A stretch of DNA of 64,000 nucleotides from Lacrimispora algidixylanolytica (GCF_003609635.1 NZ_MCIA01000018.1:1-64000), one strand, 5' to 3'; positions 52,466 through 61,541 are shown, counted from the stretch's first letter. A program made the numbers and translations. Notes: generated by a model from the letters alone, not told the origin.

Positions 52466-53797
52466 TTGTTAGAGATTAAGATAAATGAGGCGGACAATGC
52501 CGCAAGAATTCTGGTAATCGGAGTAGGTGGTGCCGGAAACAATGCGGTGAACCGCATGATCGAAGAGAATATCGCTGGTGTTGAATTTTTTGGCATTAAC
52601 ACGGACAAGCAGGCGTTACAGTTTTGCAAGGCACCAACTGCCATGCAGATCGGAGAAAAGCTGACCAAGGGTCTTGGTGCAGGTGCAAAGCCAGAAGTTG
52701 GTGAAAAGGCAGCAGAAGAGAATGCGGATGATCTAGCTCAAGTTATGAAGGGTGCCGATATGGTATTCGTTACCTGCGGTATGGGAGGCGGAACCGGAAC
52801 TGGTGCTGCTCCTGTTGTTGCAAAGATCGCAAAAGATATGGGAATACTTACGGTCGGAGTTGTAACAAAACCTTTCCGTTTTGAAGCAAGAACCCGTATG
52901 ACCAATGCATTGAATGGTATAGAACGATTAAAAGAGAGTGTTGATACCTTAATCGTAATACCTAACGACCGTCTTCTTGAGATTGTGGACAGACGCACTA
53001 CCATGCCAGATGCACTTAAGAAAGCGGATGAAGTTCTTCAGCAGGCAGTACAGGGTATTACAGATTTAATCAATGTTCCTGGACTTATTAACTTAGATTT
53101 TGCAGACGTACAGACGGTAATGACAGACAAAGGAATTGCCCATATTGGTATCGGACGAGCTAAGGGTGATGAGAAGGCTCTGGAGGCTGTGAAACAGGCG
53201 GTATCCAGTCCACTGCTTGAAACCACGATTGAAGGTGCTACTCATGTAATTATTAATATCTCTGGTGACATTAGCCTGATCGAGGCCAATGAAGCAGCCA
53301 GCTACGTACAGGAGATGGCTGGAGACAATGCCAATATTATTTTTGGTGCTATGTATGATGAGAATGCTCAGGACGAAGCAAGCATTACGGTTATTGCTAC
53401 CGGACTTGACATGCAGTCAGAGACACCAGTATCCAAGGTTATGACGAATTTTTCCAACCCAGGTTTTAAACAGCCAAAGACAGTAGCTCCACAGAATCAG
53501 CCAGTTAACCAGGAAGCAGCGGCAACCGCAGCAAATCCAGCTTTTAATCAGAATTATAATAACAACAATTATTCTAATCCTAATTATAACAATAATCAGA
53601 ATTACCAGAATGGTAATGCCAATTATGGGAATCAGAATTATGCAGGCAATAATAACAACAGTAATTTCCAGAAGCCGAACTACACTCCACAGACTAACCC
53701 TCAGGCAGCGCCCCAGGGGAACGGACAGCCATACCGTCCTACTGTGAATAAAGAAGTTCAGATCAACATACCAGATTTTTTGAGAAATAAAAGATAA
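52466..53797 (+). CDS. ftsZ: Cell division protein FtsZ
   Basis: A 443-residue tubulin-like GTPase forming the Z ring. GTP-binding: [15 protein letters not shown] and the tubulin signature [19 protein letters not shown]7 loop [11 protein letters not shown]. The globular part ends near residue 320. Then comes a flexible linker of about 100 residues very rich in Asn, Tyr and Gln (about 365-420), and the conserved C-terminal peptide IPDFLRNKR that binds FtsA/SepF. TTG start with AAAGGAGG upstream. No ftsA gene is adjacent. Confidence 0.97.
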   Translation: MLEIKINEADNAARILVIGVGGAGNNAVNRMIEENIAGVEFFGINTDKQALQFCKAPTAMQIGEKLTKGLGAGAKPEVGEKAAEENADDLAQVMKGADMVFVTCGMGGGTGTGAAPVVAKIAKDMGILTVGVVTKPFRFEARTRMTNALNGIERLKESVDTLIVIPNDRLLEIVDRRTTMPDALKKADEVLQQAVQGITDLINVPGLINLDFADVQTVMTDKGIAHIGIGRAKGDEKALEAVKQAVSSPLLETTIEGATHVIINISGDISLIEANEAASYVQEMAGDNANIIFGAMYDENAQDEASITVIATGLDMQSETPVSKVMTNFSNPGFKQPKTVAPQNQPVNQEAAATAANPAFNQNYNNNNYSNPNYNNNQNYQNGNANYGNQNYAGNNNNSNFQKPNYTPQTNPQAAPQGNGQPYRPTVNKEVQINIPDFLRNKR

Positions 53798-53816
53798 AAC
53801 ATATTATGTTACATAT

Positions 53817-53846
53817 CAGGCAGGTTCCGATGAACCTGCCTGTTTT
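53817..53846 (+). terminator. Terminator of ftsZ
   Basis: A perfect 10-bp stem (53817-53826 with 53833-53842) has a 6-base loop and four T residues. Confidence 0.85.
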
Positions 53847-53862
53847 GGAAAGGAGTGACAGT

Positions 53863-54189
53863 ATGTCTGATAAATTGGATGATTGGGAAATCTCTGAGGA
53901 TTACTATGCCAATCAAGAAGATGATAAAAAGATGTCTTTGGAGGATTTTATACTGGATTCAGATTTGGAAGATGGAGAGTCATTATCTCCCGGTCCAACC
54001 GATGAATTATTAAAAAAGACCATTGAAGACGTTCGACAGGTACTGGCATTGGCCAGCGAAGGAAAAAATATAAAAGCAATTGCTGTATTTACCGGTCTTG
54101 AGGAAGCATACGTATATAATATCCAGGTTTGTGCCCAGGGCTTCCATGAAGATGATGAAATTGCTGTGGCTCACCTGGTACTTGGATAG
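53863..54189 (+). CDS. Acidic protein of unknown function
   Basis: A 108-residue, strongly acidic, soluble protein. The N-terminal half (1-50) is rich in Asp and Glu and probably disordered. The C-terminal half is predicted helical, with a possible helix-turn-helix around GKNIKAIAVFTGLEEAYVYN and the ending FHEDDEIAVAHLVLG. I do not recognise a named family. The ATG at 53863 has GGAAAGGAG upstream. It lies between ftsZ and a zinc-ribbon membrane protein, 12 bases from the latter, so the two are likely cotranscribed. Confidence 0.7.
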   Translation: MSDKLDDWEISEDYYANQEDDKKMSLEDFILDSDLEDGESLSPGPTDELLKKTIEDVRQVLALASEGKNIKAIAVFTGLEEAYVYNIQVCAQGFHEDDEIAVAHLVLG

Positions 54190-54201
54190 GGGGAGACAAA
54201 A

Positions 54202-55290
54202 GTGAAAAGAAAAATATGCCCGATTTGTGATCTTCCGGTTACTGATGCCAATTATTGTTCCCGTTGTAAGAAAATCGTTCGCCGCCCAGTGATGTGGGAA
54301 ATGGATTATTATTTGAATGAAAAACTGCCGAATCAGGGGTTTCCTTCTTCTGATACGCAAGCAAGTGGTGCTGCTAGGCCCCCACAGCAGACTGGTAGGC
54401 CAATTTCGTCACCTCAGCCACAGTCTAGGTCTGCGCCACAACCTACCAGAATGGCTCCACCTCCTAGTACTGCGCCACAACCAACTAGGATGGCTCCACC
54501 TTCAGGCAATTACATGCCACCTGCTCCTTCGTCGCCACCTCAGCAAAATACACGTAAGAGGCTTCCGTTTTCCATCGCAGGAATTATTACGTTTCTTATC
54601 TTGGTGATGGGCTCGGCTCCTGATCTTGTAAAAAAAGCGGAGCGTTTTTTTGATAATCAAACCAACTATGAGACCGCGGCACCATTTGATGATTCTGGTT
54701 TTAGAGATCTAGTAGAAGCGGATGTAAAGGCTGCTGGTATTGCTTGCAATGGTTATGATCATTTTCCAATGGCAGGGGAAGAAATCCATAATTCCTTAGG
54801 TCAATATATAGAAGCTAATAATTATGGATATCTCCTTAAACCACAGGATGTTTATTCGGATAATTATGAGATGGGAACGGAATCTGAATTCGTATCCTAT
54901 TATGAGACGACAGTAGGTTATTATTTAGAAGATGAGGTCACCAGTAAGCTATCCCCTCAGGATGAAGGATATATATACCAGTATGTAGAAATTAATTACG
55001 ATACTGGTACTGGAGAGATGCATGATTATATGTCTACTTTAAAAAATGAAGAGGCATCTCTTAACTATTTGGAACAATTTTTAAAGCTTACAGAAACTGC
55101 AGCAGACGTTCCGGCAGAGAGCAGCAGTATTCCAGTTATTATGGAACAAGTCAGAGGCGGACTTTCAAGAGGGGAAGAAGTGATCTTTACCGATGGAATT
55201 TTTTCGTTATATGTTTCCAAGGGAGAGGATTCTATCCAGACGACTGTAAACTATAACAGTTTGCTCACTAGGGAAAATAGTGAGACATAA
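54202..55290 (+). CDS. Zinc-ribbon, Pro-rich, single-pass membrane protein, unknown function
   Basis: A 362-residue protein with four segments: an N-terminal zinc ribbon (C6, C9, C19, C22); a Pro/Gln/Ser-rich linker (about 55-117) with two near-identical copies of APQPTRMAPP; one membrane helix (about 122-138; FSIAGIITFLILVMGSA); and a C-terminal domain of about 220 acidic residues expected outside the cell. This plan, ribbon inside and sensor-like domain outside, recalls the TcaA/YvbJ type, but I cannot assign it. It is preceded by the acidic 108-residue gene and ends before the manganese riboswitch unit. Confidence 0.7.
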   Translation: MKRKICPICDLPVTDANYCSRCKKIVRRPVMWEMDYYLNEKLPNQGFPSSDTQASGAARPPQQTGRPISSPQPQSRSAPQPTRMAPPPSTAPQPTRMAPPSGNYMPPAPSSPPQQNTRKRLPFSIAGIITFLILVMGSAPDLVKKAERFFDNQTNYETAAPFDDSGFRDLVEADVKAAGIACNGYDHFPMAGEEIHNSLGQYIEANNYGYLLKPQDVYSDNYEMGTESEFVSYYETTVGYYLEDEVTSKLSPQDEGYIYQYVEINYDTGTGEMHDYMSTLKNEEASLNYLEQFLKLTETAADVPAESSSIPVIMEQVRGGLSRGEEVIFTDGIFSLYVSKGEDSIQTTVNYNSLLTRENSET

Positions 55291-55320
55291 TTATTTCCAG
55301 AAATATTACAGGTAATCTAT

Positions 55321-55349
55321 TTGACACGCTGTCCTCCATCTGATATAAT
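55321..55349 (+). promoter_or_regulatory. Consensus promoter of the hflK-hflC operon
   Basis: TTGACA (55321-55326) and TATAAT (55344-55349) are separated by 17 bases: both hexamers match the sigma-A consensus at every position. Such strength fits a transcript controlled downstream by a riboswitch. Confidence 0.9.
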
Positions 55350-55359
55350 TGGTTCAATC

Positions 55360-55459
55360 GTAAAAGGGAGTAGCTGCCAGCTTTAGCTAGCTGGATAAGA
55401 TTGCGTCAGAACGGTAAAGAAATTTATCCGCATCCTTATGAAATGTGCAAGACTTTTAC
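55360..55459 (+). promoter_or_regulatory. yybP-ykoY (manganese) riboswitch
   Basis: P1 pairs 55360-55366 with 55453-55459. Directly inside P1 lie the two conserved elements of this class: GGGAGTAGC on the 5' side (55367 onward) and GCAAGAC on the 3' side (55447-55453). Between them are a hairpin at 55378-55394, a second helix 55393-55398 with 55424-55429 holding GCGTCAGAACGG in its loop, and a small hairpin near 55430-55446. The order agrees with known Mn2+ riboswitches such as L. lactis yybP. Not scored with a covariance model. Confidence 0.78.
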
Positions 55460-55493
55460 TGATACCGTTAAGGTGTCAGTAAAAGTCTTTTTT
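55451..55493 (+). terminator. Riboswitch-controlled terminator before hflK
   Basis: A strong stem (55451-55466 with 55472-55487, 5-base loop) is followed by six T residues. Its 5' arm contains the 3' strand of riboswitch P1, so the two structures exclude each other. Ligand-stabilised P1 would prevent termination: an ON switch. Confidence 0.88.
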
Positions 55494-55546
55494 ATTTCCT
55501 TTACGAGAGCATGAACATAGAGGGTAAGTAAAGAAAGGAGCACATT

Positions 55547-56521
55547 ATGGAAACATTTGATCCTCAAAAAAAAGAGGTATGGAAAAAGGTAAAAGGGATC
55601 CTTAAAAAATCAGGGATTGCAGCCATCCTATTGGTTGCGGTTCCAGTTATTGGTTTTGGTTCTATCTACAATATCCAGGAGCAAGAGCAGGCAGTGGTAA
55701 CGACCATGGGTAAGCCTAGGGCAGTAACAGATCCAGGATTGCATTTTAAAGTGCCGTTTGTTCAGAGTGTTAAGAAGGTGAACACTACCATTCAAGGATT
55801 TGCTATTGGTTATAACCCCAATGATAATGAAAGCAAAGAAGAAGATTCATTGATGATCACCAAGGATTATAATTTTGTCAACGTAGACTTTTTCACCGAG
55901 TATAAGGTTTCAGATCCGGTTAAGGCTGTCTATGGATCAGAAGATCCCCTAAAGGTTTTACAAAGTATTACAAAGAGCAGTATCCGTACGGTAATTGGGA
56001 CCTATGACGTAGATTCTGTGTTGACCAATGGAAAGAATGAAATCCAGACGAAGATCAAGCAGATGATTATGGAAAAGCTAAAAGCCCATGAAATAGGCCT
56101 AACCGTTGTAAATGTCACCATTCAAGATTCCGAACCACCTACAAAAGAGGTTATGGAAGCCTTTAAGGCAGTAGAAACAGCAAAACAGGGAAAAGAGACT
56201 GCGATCAACAATGCAAATAAATACCGGAATGAGAAGTTACCAGAGGCAACAGCTCAGACCGATAAGATTTTACAGGATGCGGCAGCTGCAAAGGCAAGAA
56301 GAATCAACGAAGCCACTGCAGAAGTAGCTAAATTCACTGCAATGTATATGGAATACGAAAAGAATCCTGATGTCACTAAGAAACGTATGTTTTATGAAAC
56401 CATGGAAAAGGTTCTTCCCAATATGAAAGTAATTATTGATGGAACCGATAAGACCAGTACCATACTTCCTCTGGATAGTTTCACAGGAGGAAATAATACA
56501 GAAAAGGAGAAAACAGAATGA
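55547..56521 (+). CDS. hflK: SPFH-domain protein HflK (FtsH modulator)
   Basis: A 324-residue protein with a short cytoplasmic N terminus, a membrane helix (about 24-44; AILLVAVPVIGFGSIYNI), an SPFH domain (EQAVVTTMGKPRAVTDPGLH; VNVTIQDSEPPTKEVMEAFK) and an Ala-rich coiled coil. HflK and HflC form a large cage around the FtsH membrane protease and limit its action. The start has AAAGGAGC upstream. Its stop overlaps hflC (ATGA). Its transcript begins with a manganese riboswitch, which is unexpected for this gene pair. Confidence 0.9.
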   Translation: METFDPQKKEVWKKVKGILKKSGIAAILLVAVPVIGFGSIYNIQEQEQAVVTTMGKPRAVTDPGLHFKVPFVQSVKKVNTTIQGFAIGYNPNDNESKEEDSLMITKDYNFVNVDFFTEYKVSDPVKAVYGSEDPLKVLQSITKSSIRTVIGTYDVDSVLTNGKNEIQTKIKQMIMEKLKAHEIGLTVVNVTIQDSEPPTKEVMEAFKAVETAKQGKETAINNANKYRNEKLPEATAQTDKILQDAAAAKARRINEATAEVAKFTAMYMEYEKNPDVTKKRMFYETMEKVLPNMKVIIDGTDKTSTILPLDSFTGGNNTEKEKTE

Positions 56522-57390
56522 GAAAAAAATTAAAAAAGGTTGCCCTGGCATTTGCAGCTCTTGTTGTGCTCATTGCAATCTCTGGCTCTATTGTAATTAC
56601 CAATGAAAATGAATATAAATTAATACGTCAGTTTGGTCGTGTGGAGCGAGTTATAAATACCTCTGGTGTTACCATAAAGATTCCCATGATTCAGACAGCA
56701 GATACTTTGCCAAAGCAGATCTTGATTTACGATCTTGCAGCATCAGACGTAATCACCATGGATAAGAAGACCATGCTAAGCGACAGTTATGTCTTATGGA
56801 AAATTGAGGATCCTCTAAAGTTTGCTCAGTCCCTAAATTCTTCTTTAGTCAGTGCAGAGGCTAGAATTGATACGGTAGTATATAACTCTGTTAAGAATGT
56901 TATCAGTAGTATGAGTCAGAACGATGTCATAAGCAGTCGAGATGGAGAGCTATCCCAGGCCATCATGAACAATGTGGGAGAAAATATGGGCCAGTACGGC
57001 ATCAGACTTCTGGCCGTTGAGACAAAACGACTTGACCTTCCAGTGGATAATAAGGCGGCTGTGTATGAAAGAATGATATCAGAGCGGGATAAAATCGCAG
57101 CTACTTATACAGCAGAGGGTCAAGCGGAAGCAAAGATAATTCAAAATACGACTGACCGGGAAATTGCAATCAGCATATCAGATGCCCAGGCAACGGCTGC
57201 ATCAGTGACAGCGGAAGGGGAGGCGGAATATATGAGACTTCTGGCAGAAGCCTACAGCGATTCTCAAAGGGCGGATTTCTTTTCTTTTATCCGTTCTCTT
57301 GAAGCAGCCAGGACCTCTCTTGGTGGAAAAAACAACACTCTTATTTTGCCAGGAGATTCTCCAATCGCGAAAATATTTACAGGACGTTAA
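56518..57390 (+). CDS. hflC: SPFH-domain protein HflC (FtsH modulator)
   Basis: A 290-residue partner of HflK. N-terminal membrane helix (about 8-28), SPFH domain with NENEYKLIRQFGRVERVINT, GIRLLAVETKRLDLPVDNKA and YERMISERDKIAATYTAEGQ, then a coiled coil and a C-terminal LPGDSPIAKIFTG. Alternating HflK and HflC subunits build the cage. ATGA overlap with hflK gives tight coupling. ftsH itself is not in this window. Confidence 0.92.
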   Translation: MRKKLKKVALAFAALVVLIAISGSIVITNENEYKLIRQFGRVERVINTSGVTIKIPMIQTADTLPKQILIYDLAASDVITMDKKTMLSDSYVLWKIEDPLKFAQSLNSSLVSAEARIDTVVYNSVKNVISSMSQNDVISSRDGELSQAIMNNVGENMGQYGIRLLAVETKRLDLPVDNKAAVYERMISERDKIAATYTAEGQAEAKIIQNTTDREIAISISDAQATAASVTAEGEAEYMRLLAEAYSDSQRADFFSFIRSLEAARTSLGGKNNTLILPGDSPIAKIFTGR

Positions 57391-57393
57391 TTG

Positions 57394-57422
57394 TTGCAGG
57401 AACGAATTTTTTATGGTAAAGT
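57394..57422 (+). promoter_or_regulatory. Promoter of the metF operon
   Basis: TTGCAG (57394-57399) and TAAAGT (57417-57422) are separated by 17 bases, with TGG making an extended -10. The leader is too short for a SAM or cobalamin riboswitch. Confidence 0.55.
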
Positions 57423-57462
57423 GTTAAAAAGATAAAGAGACGATAGATTGGAGACAGACAGC

Positions 57463-58320
57463 ATGAAGATTAAAGACATTTTAAGCCAGGGAAAGCCAAC
57501 CTTATCTTTTGAAGTGTTTCCCCCGAAGACAGAGGATAAATATGAATCCGTAGAGCGGGCAGCAGCAGAGATTGCGAAGTTAGATCCGGCTTTTATGAGT
57601 GTCACCTATGGAGCAGGTGGAGGAACCAGTAAGTATACGGTTGATATTGCCTCTGCACTGCATCATAATCATCATGTGACGGCTCTTGCCCATTTAACCT
57701 GTGTATCTTCCACGAAGGAAAAGGTTCGGGAGGTTCTTCACGAGTTGAAAGAAGCAGGCATTGATAATGTGCTTGCTCTTAGAGGAGACATTCCAGTGGA
57801 CGGAGCAGTCTCCAAAGAATACAGCTACGCATCAGAGTTGATCCGGGAAATAAAAGAGGCGGGTGATTTTTGCATCGGCGCTGCATGTTATCCGGAAGGT
57901 CACGTAGAGTCTGCCAGCAAAACCATTGATATGGATTATTTAAAAGAAAAAGTCGAGGCAGGCTGTGATTTTGTAACCACTCAGATGTTTTTCGATAATA
58001 ATATATTATATAACTATTTGTATCGCATTCGGGAAAAAGGAATTACAGTTCCAGTAGTTGCAGGAATAATGCCTGTAACCAATGTAAGGCAGATTATTCG
58101 AAGCTGTCAGCTCTCTGGTACTTATTTGCCATCTAGGTTTAAAGCTATCGTAGATCGGTTTGGGGATAATCCTGCGGCCATGAAGCAGGCCGGCATTGCA
58201 TATGCAACGGAGCAGATCATTGATTTGATTGCAAATGGAGTGAATGCCATTCATGTATATTCCATGAATAATCCGGAAATTGCTTATAAGATCAAGGAAA
58301 ACTTATCGGAAATACTGTAG
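57463..58320 (+). CDS. metF: Methylenetetrahydrofolate reductase
   Basis: A 285-residue FAD TIM-barrel enzyme reducing 5,10-methylene- to 5-methyl-tetrahydrofolate, the methyl donor for MetH. Motifs: LSFEVFPPKTEDKYE (catalytic Glu), MSVTYGAGGGTSKYT, LALRGDIPVDG, GAACYPEGHVES and DFVTTQMFFDNN. The ATG at 57463 has TTGGAG upstream. It is followed by the MetH activation protein and metH, one methyl-transfer operon. No MetV-like partner is seen. Confidence 0.95.
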   Translation: MKIKDILSQGKPTLSFEVFPPKTEDKYESVERAAAEIAKLDPAFMSVTYGAGGGTSKYTVDIASALHHNHHVTALAHLTCVSSTKEKVREVLHELKEAGIDNVLALRGDIPVDGAVSKEYSYASELIREIKEAGDFCIGAACYPEGHVESASKTIDMDYLKEKVEAGCDFVTTQMFFDNNILYNYLYRIREKGITVPVVAGIMPVTNVRQIIRSCQLSGTYLPSRFKAIVDRFGDNPAAMKQAGIAYATEQIIDLIANGVNAIHVYSMNNPEIAYKIKENLSEIL

Positions 58321-58330
58321 TAATGATATA

Positions 58331-58360
58331 GGGTTCGGTGCCTACTGCAGGACCGGACCC
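58331..58360 (+). other. Hairpin between metF and the MetH activation gene
   Basis: A 9-bp stem (58331-58339 with 58352-58360) has a 12-base loop, followed by ATTTCTTT. It may be a weak terminator or an mRNA processing/stability element that sets relative expression within the operon. Confidence 0.4.
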
Positions 58361-58394
58361 ATTTCTTTAATGGATTTATAAGGGAGGAAGGCTC

Positions 58395-59039
58395 ATGGAA
58401 ATCAGCCGTAAGGAAGTTCGCAGATACTTGGGATATGGAATACAGGATGGAGATGATGCGGTCAACGGACTGATTGAAGAATGTATTAAAGAGCTTACCA
58501 AAGGCGCCACTTTCAAGTATGTCAGCCGGACGTACCCTTTGAAACTTCTGCCTGATGGAGAAATTGATTTTACGGTTTTTCAAACGAGAAGTCTGAATTT
58601 AAGCAAGAATTTAGCAGACTGCAGCCAGGTCATTTTATTTGCGGCTACATTAGGAACTGGTGTGGATGTGCTTTTGCATAAATATACAAAGTTGCAGATG
58701 AGCAAGGCTGTTATTATGCAGGCCGCCGCAGCCGCTATGATAGAGGAATTTTGTGACGAAGAAAATCAAAAACTAAAAGTAGAATTTGAGGCCCAAGGAC
58801 TTTATTTAAGACCGAGATTCAGTCCTGGTTATGGTGATTTTGCTCTGGAATGTCAGCGCAATATTACCGCAGTCCTAGAGACATCGAAGCGGGTAGGCAT
58901 CATGTTGACAGACAGCCTGTTAATGACACCATCAAAATCTGTAACTGCTATTATGGGTGTTAGTGAAAAGCCATACCGTTGTGAGGTAAAAGGATGTGAA
59001 TCCTGTGGGAAGACAGATTGCGCATACCGAAGAAATTAA
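58395..59039 (+). CDS. Stand-alone methionine synthase activation-domain protein
   Basis: A 214-residue protein homologous to the AdoMet-binding reactivation domain of cobalamin-dependent methionine synthase: EISRKEVRRYLGYGIQDGDD, LFAATLGTGVDVLLHKY, LRPRFSPGYGDFALECQRNI, and MTPSKSVTAIMGVSE, ending with a Cys motif ESCGKTDCAYR. In E. coli this activity is the C-terminal domain of MetH. Here the following MetH lacks it, so this protein likely acts in trans to reductively remethylate oxidised cobalamin. GGGAGGAAGG ribosome site. Confidence 0.88.
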   Translation: MEISRKEVRRYLGYGIQDGDDAVNGLIEECIKELTKGATFKYVSRTYPLKLLPDGEIDFTVFQTRSLNLSKNLADCSQVILFAATLGTGVDVLLHKYTKLQMSKAVIMQAAAAAMIEEFCDEENQKLKVEFEAQGLYLRPRFSPGYGDFALECQRNITAVLETSKRVGIMLTDSLLMTPSKSVTAIMGVSEKPYRCEVKGCESCGKTDCAYRRN

Positions 59040-59065
59040 AGGGACAGATTCAGATGGAGGAATTT

Positions 59066-61504
59066 ATGACAGGGATTTTAAAAGAGATCAGAAAAAGAAT
59101 CGTATTTTTTGACGGAGGAACAGGAAGTCTTTTGCAGGCCAATGGCTTAAAGCCAGGGGAGCTGCCAGAAACCTGGAATGTGATCCATCCGGAGATTATT
59201 ACTAAGCTTCACCGGGATTATTTGGAGGCTGGCGCTGACATTATAAAGACCAATACCTTTGGAGCCAATGGCTTGAAGTTTTATAAAGGTGCTGAGTTTG
59301 ACTTAGATGAAGTTGTGAGAGCAGCTCTTAAAAACGCAAGGGAAGCAGTGGAAACAGCCAACTATCCAGACGGTAAGGAACGCGGCTACATTGCCCTGGA
59401 TTTAGGTCCCACCGGAAAACTTTTAAAACCGTTAGGAGAACTGGATTTTGAGGACGCCTATCACATGTATTCCCAGGTTGTAACAATTGGTGTGGAAGAG
59501 GGAGCAGACCTGATTCTCATTGAGACGATGAGCGACAGTTATGAGACAAAGGCGGCAGTTTTAGCAGCAAAAGAAAATTCCAACCTTCCTGTGTTTGTAA
59601 CCATGATCTTTGATGAGAAGGGAAAGCTTTTGACAGGAGGTAACGTAGAATCTACGGTAGCCTTACTGGAAGGACTTAGAGTGGATGCTCTTGGAATCAA
59701 CTGTGGTCTTGGTCCGATTCAGATGGAGGGCATCTTATCTGATATCATGAAGGTGACTTCAACTCCCGTCATCGTCAATCCCAATGCAGGACTTCCAAGA
59801 AGCGAAGGGGGAAAAACCGTCTACGATATTGATGCCGATGAATTTGCAAGAGTCATGTCAAGGATCGTTGAAATGGGAGCATGTGTCGTGGGTGGCTGCT
59901 GTGGAACGACTCCAGAACATATTGAGAAAACAGTGGCACTTTGTAAGGATATCCCTGTGAATCTTCCAGATAAAAAGAATCGTACCGTCATATCCTCTTA
60001 TGCTCAAGCGGTTGTTATGGACAGGGAACCCATCATTATCGGTGAGCGAATCAACCCAACTGGGAAATCAAAGTTCAAACAGGCTCTTCGGGATCACAAC
60101 CTGGAGTATATCTTAAGGGAAGGCGTTTCTCAACAAGATAATGGAGCTCATGTACTCGATATCAACGTAGGACTTCCAGGAATTGATGAGGCGTCTATGA
60201 TGGTGGAGGTAATTAAGGAAATTCAAAGCATCATTGACCTTCCTTTACAAATTGATACTTCGGATATTGAAGCCATGGAACAAGCCATGAGGATTTACAA
60301 TGGGAAACCTCTGATCAACTCCATCAATGGGAAGCAGGAAGTGATGGAAGCCATCTTTCCTCTGGTGAAACGGTATGGAGGCGTGGTGGTTGCCCTGGCT
60401 CTTGATGAAGATGGAATCCCAGAGACAGCAGACGGCAGAATCGCAGTGGCAGAAAAGATTTATAAGAAAGCAAAAGAGTATGGAATTGATAAAAAGGACA
60501 TTGTAATTGATGCTCTGTGTATGACCGTCAGCTCTGACAGCAAAGGTGCTTTAACCACTTTGGAAACCTTAAGAAAGGTAAGAGATGAGCTGGGCGGAAA
60601 AACCACTCTGGGTGTATCTAATATTTCATTTGGTCTTCCTCAGAGAGAAATCATCAATGCAGCATTTTTTACAATGGCTCTTCAAAATGGATTAAGTGCA
60701 GCAATTATAAATCCCAATTCAGAAGCAATGATGCGATCTTATTTAAGCTATATGACTCTTTGCGACCTAGATCCGCAGTGTAGCCGCTATATAGAGGTAT
60801 ACAGCGGACAGGTGGCAACCCTTGGAGATACTTTAAAGCCAGGAGCCGTACCAGGTTCAGGAAATAATGCTGGCAATGAACTTTCCTTAGGGGAAAGCAT
60901 AAAGAAGGGGCTTAGGGACCGTGCCCATGCCGCTGTTTTGGAACTTATTAAGGATAAGGAACCTCTATCTATCATTAATGAGGAGATGATTCCAGCCCTT
61001 GATCAAGTGGGAAAAGGCTTTGAAAAGGGGACTGTGTTCCTTCCTCAGTTATTAATGAGTGCTGAAGCGGCTAAGGCAGCCTTTGAGGTAATTAAGGAAC
61101 AGCTAGCTAAAAGTGGTATCGTGGAAGCAAAAAAGGGAACCGTCATTCTTGCCACTGTTAGGGGAGACATTCACGACATCGGAAAAAACATTGTGAAGGT
61201 ACTGCTTGAAAATTATAGCTACGATGTGATTGATCTGGGAAAGGATGTACCACCTGAGCTAATCGTAAAGACTGCGGTAGAAAAAGACGTAAAGCTGGTG
61301 GGCTTAAGCGCGCTCATGACCACTACGGTTCCAAGTATGGAAGAGACGATAAGACAGCTTCAAAAGGAATCCCCGGATACCAAAGTTATGGTAGGAGGAG
61401 CCGTTTTAACAGAGGATTATGCAAAAACAATTGGTGCTAATCAGTACTGTAAGGATGCCATGGCTTCTGTAAATTATGCGGAAGGTGTATTTAAAGTAAA
61501 ATAA
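59066..61504 (+). CDS. metH: Cobalamin-dependent methionine synthase lacking the activation domain
   Basis: An 812-residue enzyme methylating homocysteine. Domains in order: homocysteine-binding barrel (about 1-300; [15 protein letters not shown], zinc site Cys in GINCGLG and [12 protein letters not shown]), pterin/methyl-folate domain (about 320-590; [32 protein letters not shown]), cobalamin cap (about 610-690) and cobalamin-binding domain with [15 protein letters not shown]. It stops there, about 400 residues shorter than E. coli MetH; the missing activation domain is the separate gene just upstream. The ATG at 59066 has ATGGAGG six bases upstream; ATG 59054 is an alternative. Confidence 0.95.
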   Translation: MTGILKEIRKRIVFFDGGTGSLLQANGLKPGELPETWNVIHPEIITKLHRDYLEAGADIIKTNTFGANGLKFYKGAEFDLDEVVRAALKNAREAVETANYPDGKERGYIALDLGPTGKLLKPLGELDFEDAYHMYSQVVTIGVEEGADLILIETMSDSYETKAAVLAAKENSNLPVFVTMIFDEKGKLLTGGNVESTVALLEGLRVDALGINCGLGPIQMEGILSDIMKVTSTPVIVNPNAGLPRSEGGKTVYDIDADEFARVMSRIVEMGACVVGGCCGTTPEHIEKTVALCKDIPVNLPDKKNRTVISSYAQAVVMDREPIIIGERINPTGKSKFKQALRDHNLEYILREGVSQQDNGAHVLDINVGLPGIDEASMMVEVIKEIQSIIDLPLQIDTSDIEAMEQAMRIYNGKPLINSINGKQEVMEAIFPLVKRYGGVVVALALDEDGIPETADGRIAVAEKIYKKAKEYGIDKKDIVIDALCMTVSSDSKGALTTLETLRKVRDELGGKTTLGVSNISFGLPQREIINAAFFTMALQNGLSAAIINPNSEAMMRSYLSYMTLCDLDPQCSRYIEVYSGQVATLGDTLKPGAVPGSGNNAGNELSLGESIKKGLRDRAHAAVLELIKDKEPLSIINEEMIPALDQVGKGFEKGTVFLPQLLMSAEAAKAAFEVIKEQLAKSGIVEAKKGTVILATVRGDIHDIGKNIVKVLLENYSYDVIDLGKDVPPELIVKTAVEKDVKLVGLSALMTTTVPSMEETIRQLQKESPDTKVMVGGAVLTEDYAKTIGANQYCKDAMASVNYAEGVFKVK

Positions 61505-61513
61505 GGTGCCTCA

Positions 61514-61541
61514 TTGACAAATACAGAATGAATGGTACAAT
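61514..61541 (+). promoter_or_regulatory. Promoter of trpS
   Basis: TTGACA (61514-61519) and TACAAT (61536-61541) are separated by 16 bases. It excludes the upstream in-frame ATG at 61528 as the trpS start. The leader is too short for a T-box. Confidence 0.7.

Noticed and set aside
53540-53660. AAT-rich repeats in ftsZ as an inserted element
   Set aside because: They are in frame, keep the conserved C-terminal peptide downstream, and fit a disordered linker.
57391-57462. SAM or cobalamin riboswitch before metF/metH
   Set aside because: The leader is only about 35-70 bases and holds no such structure.
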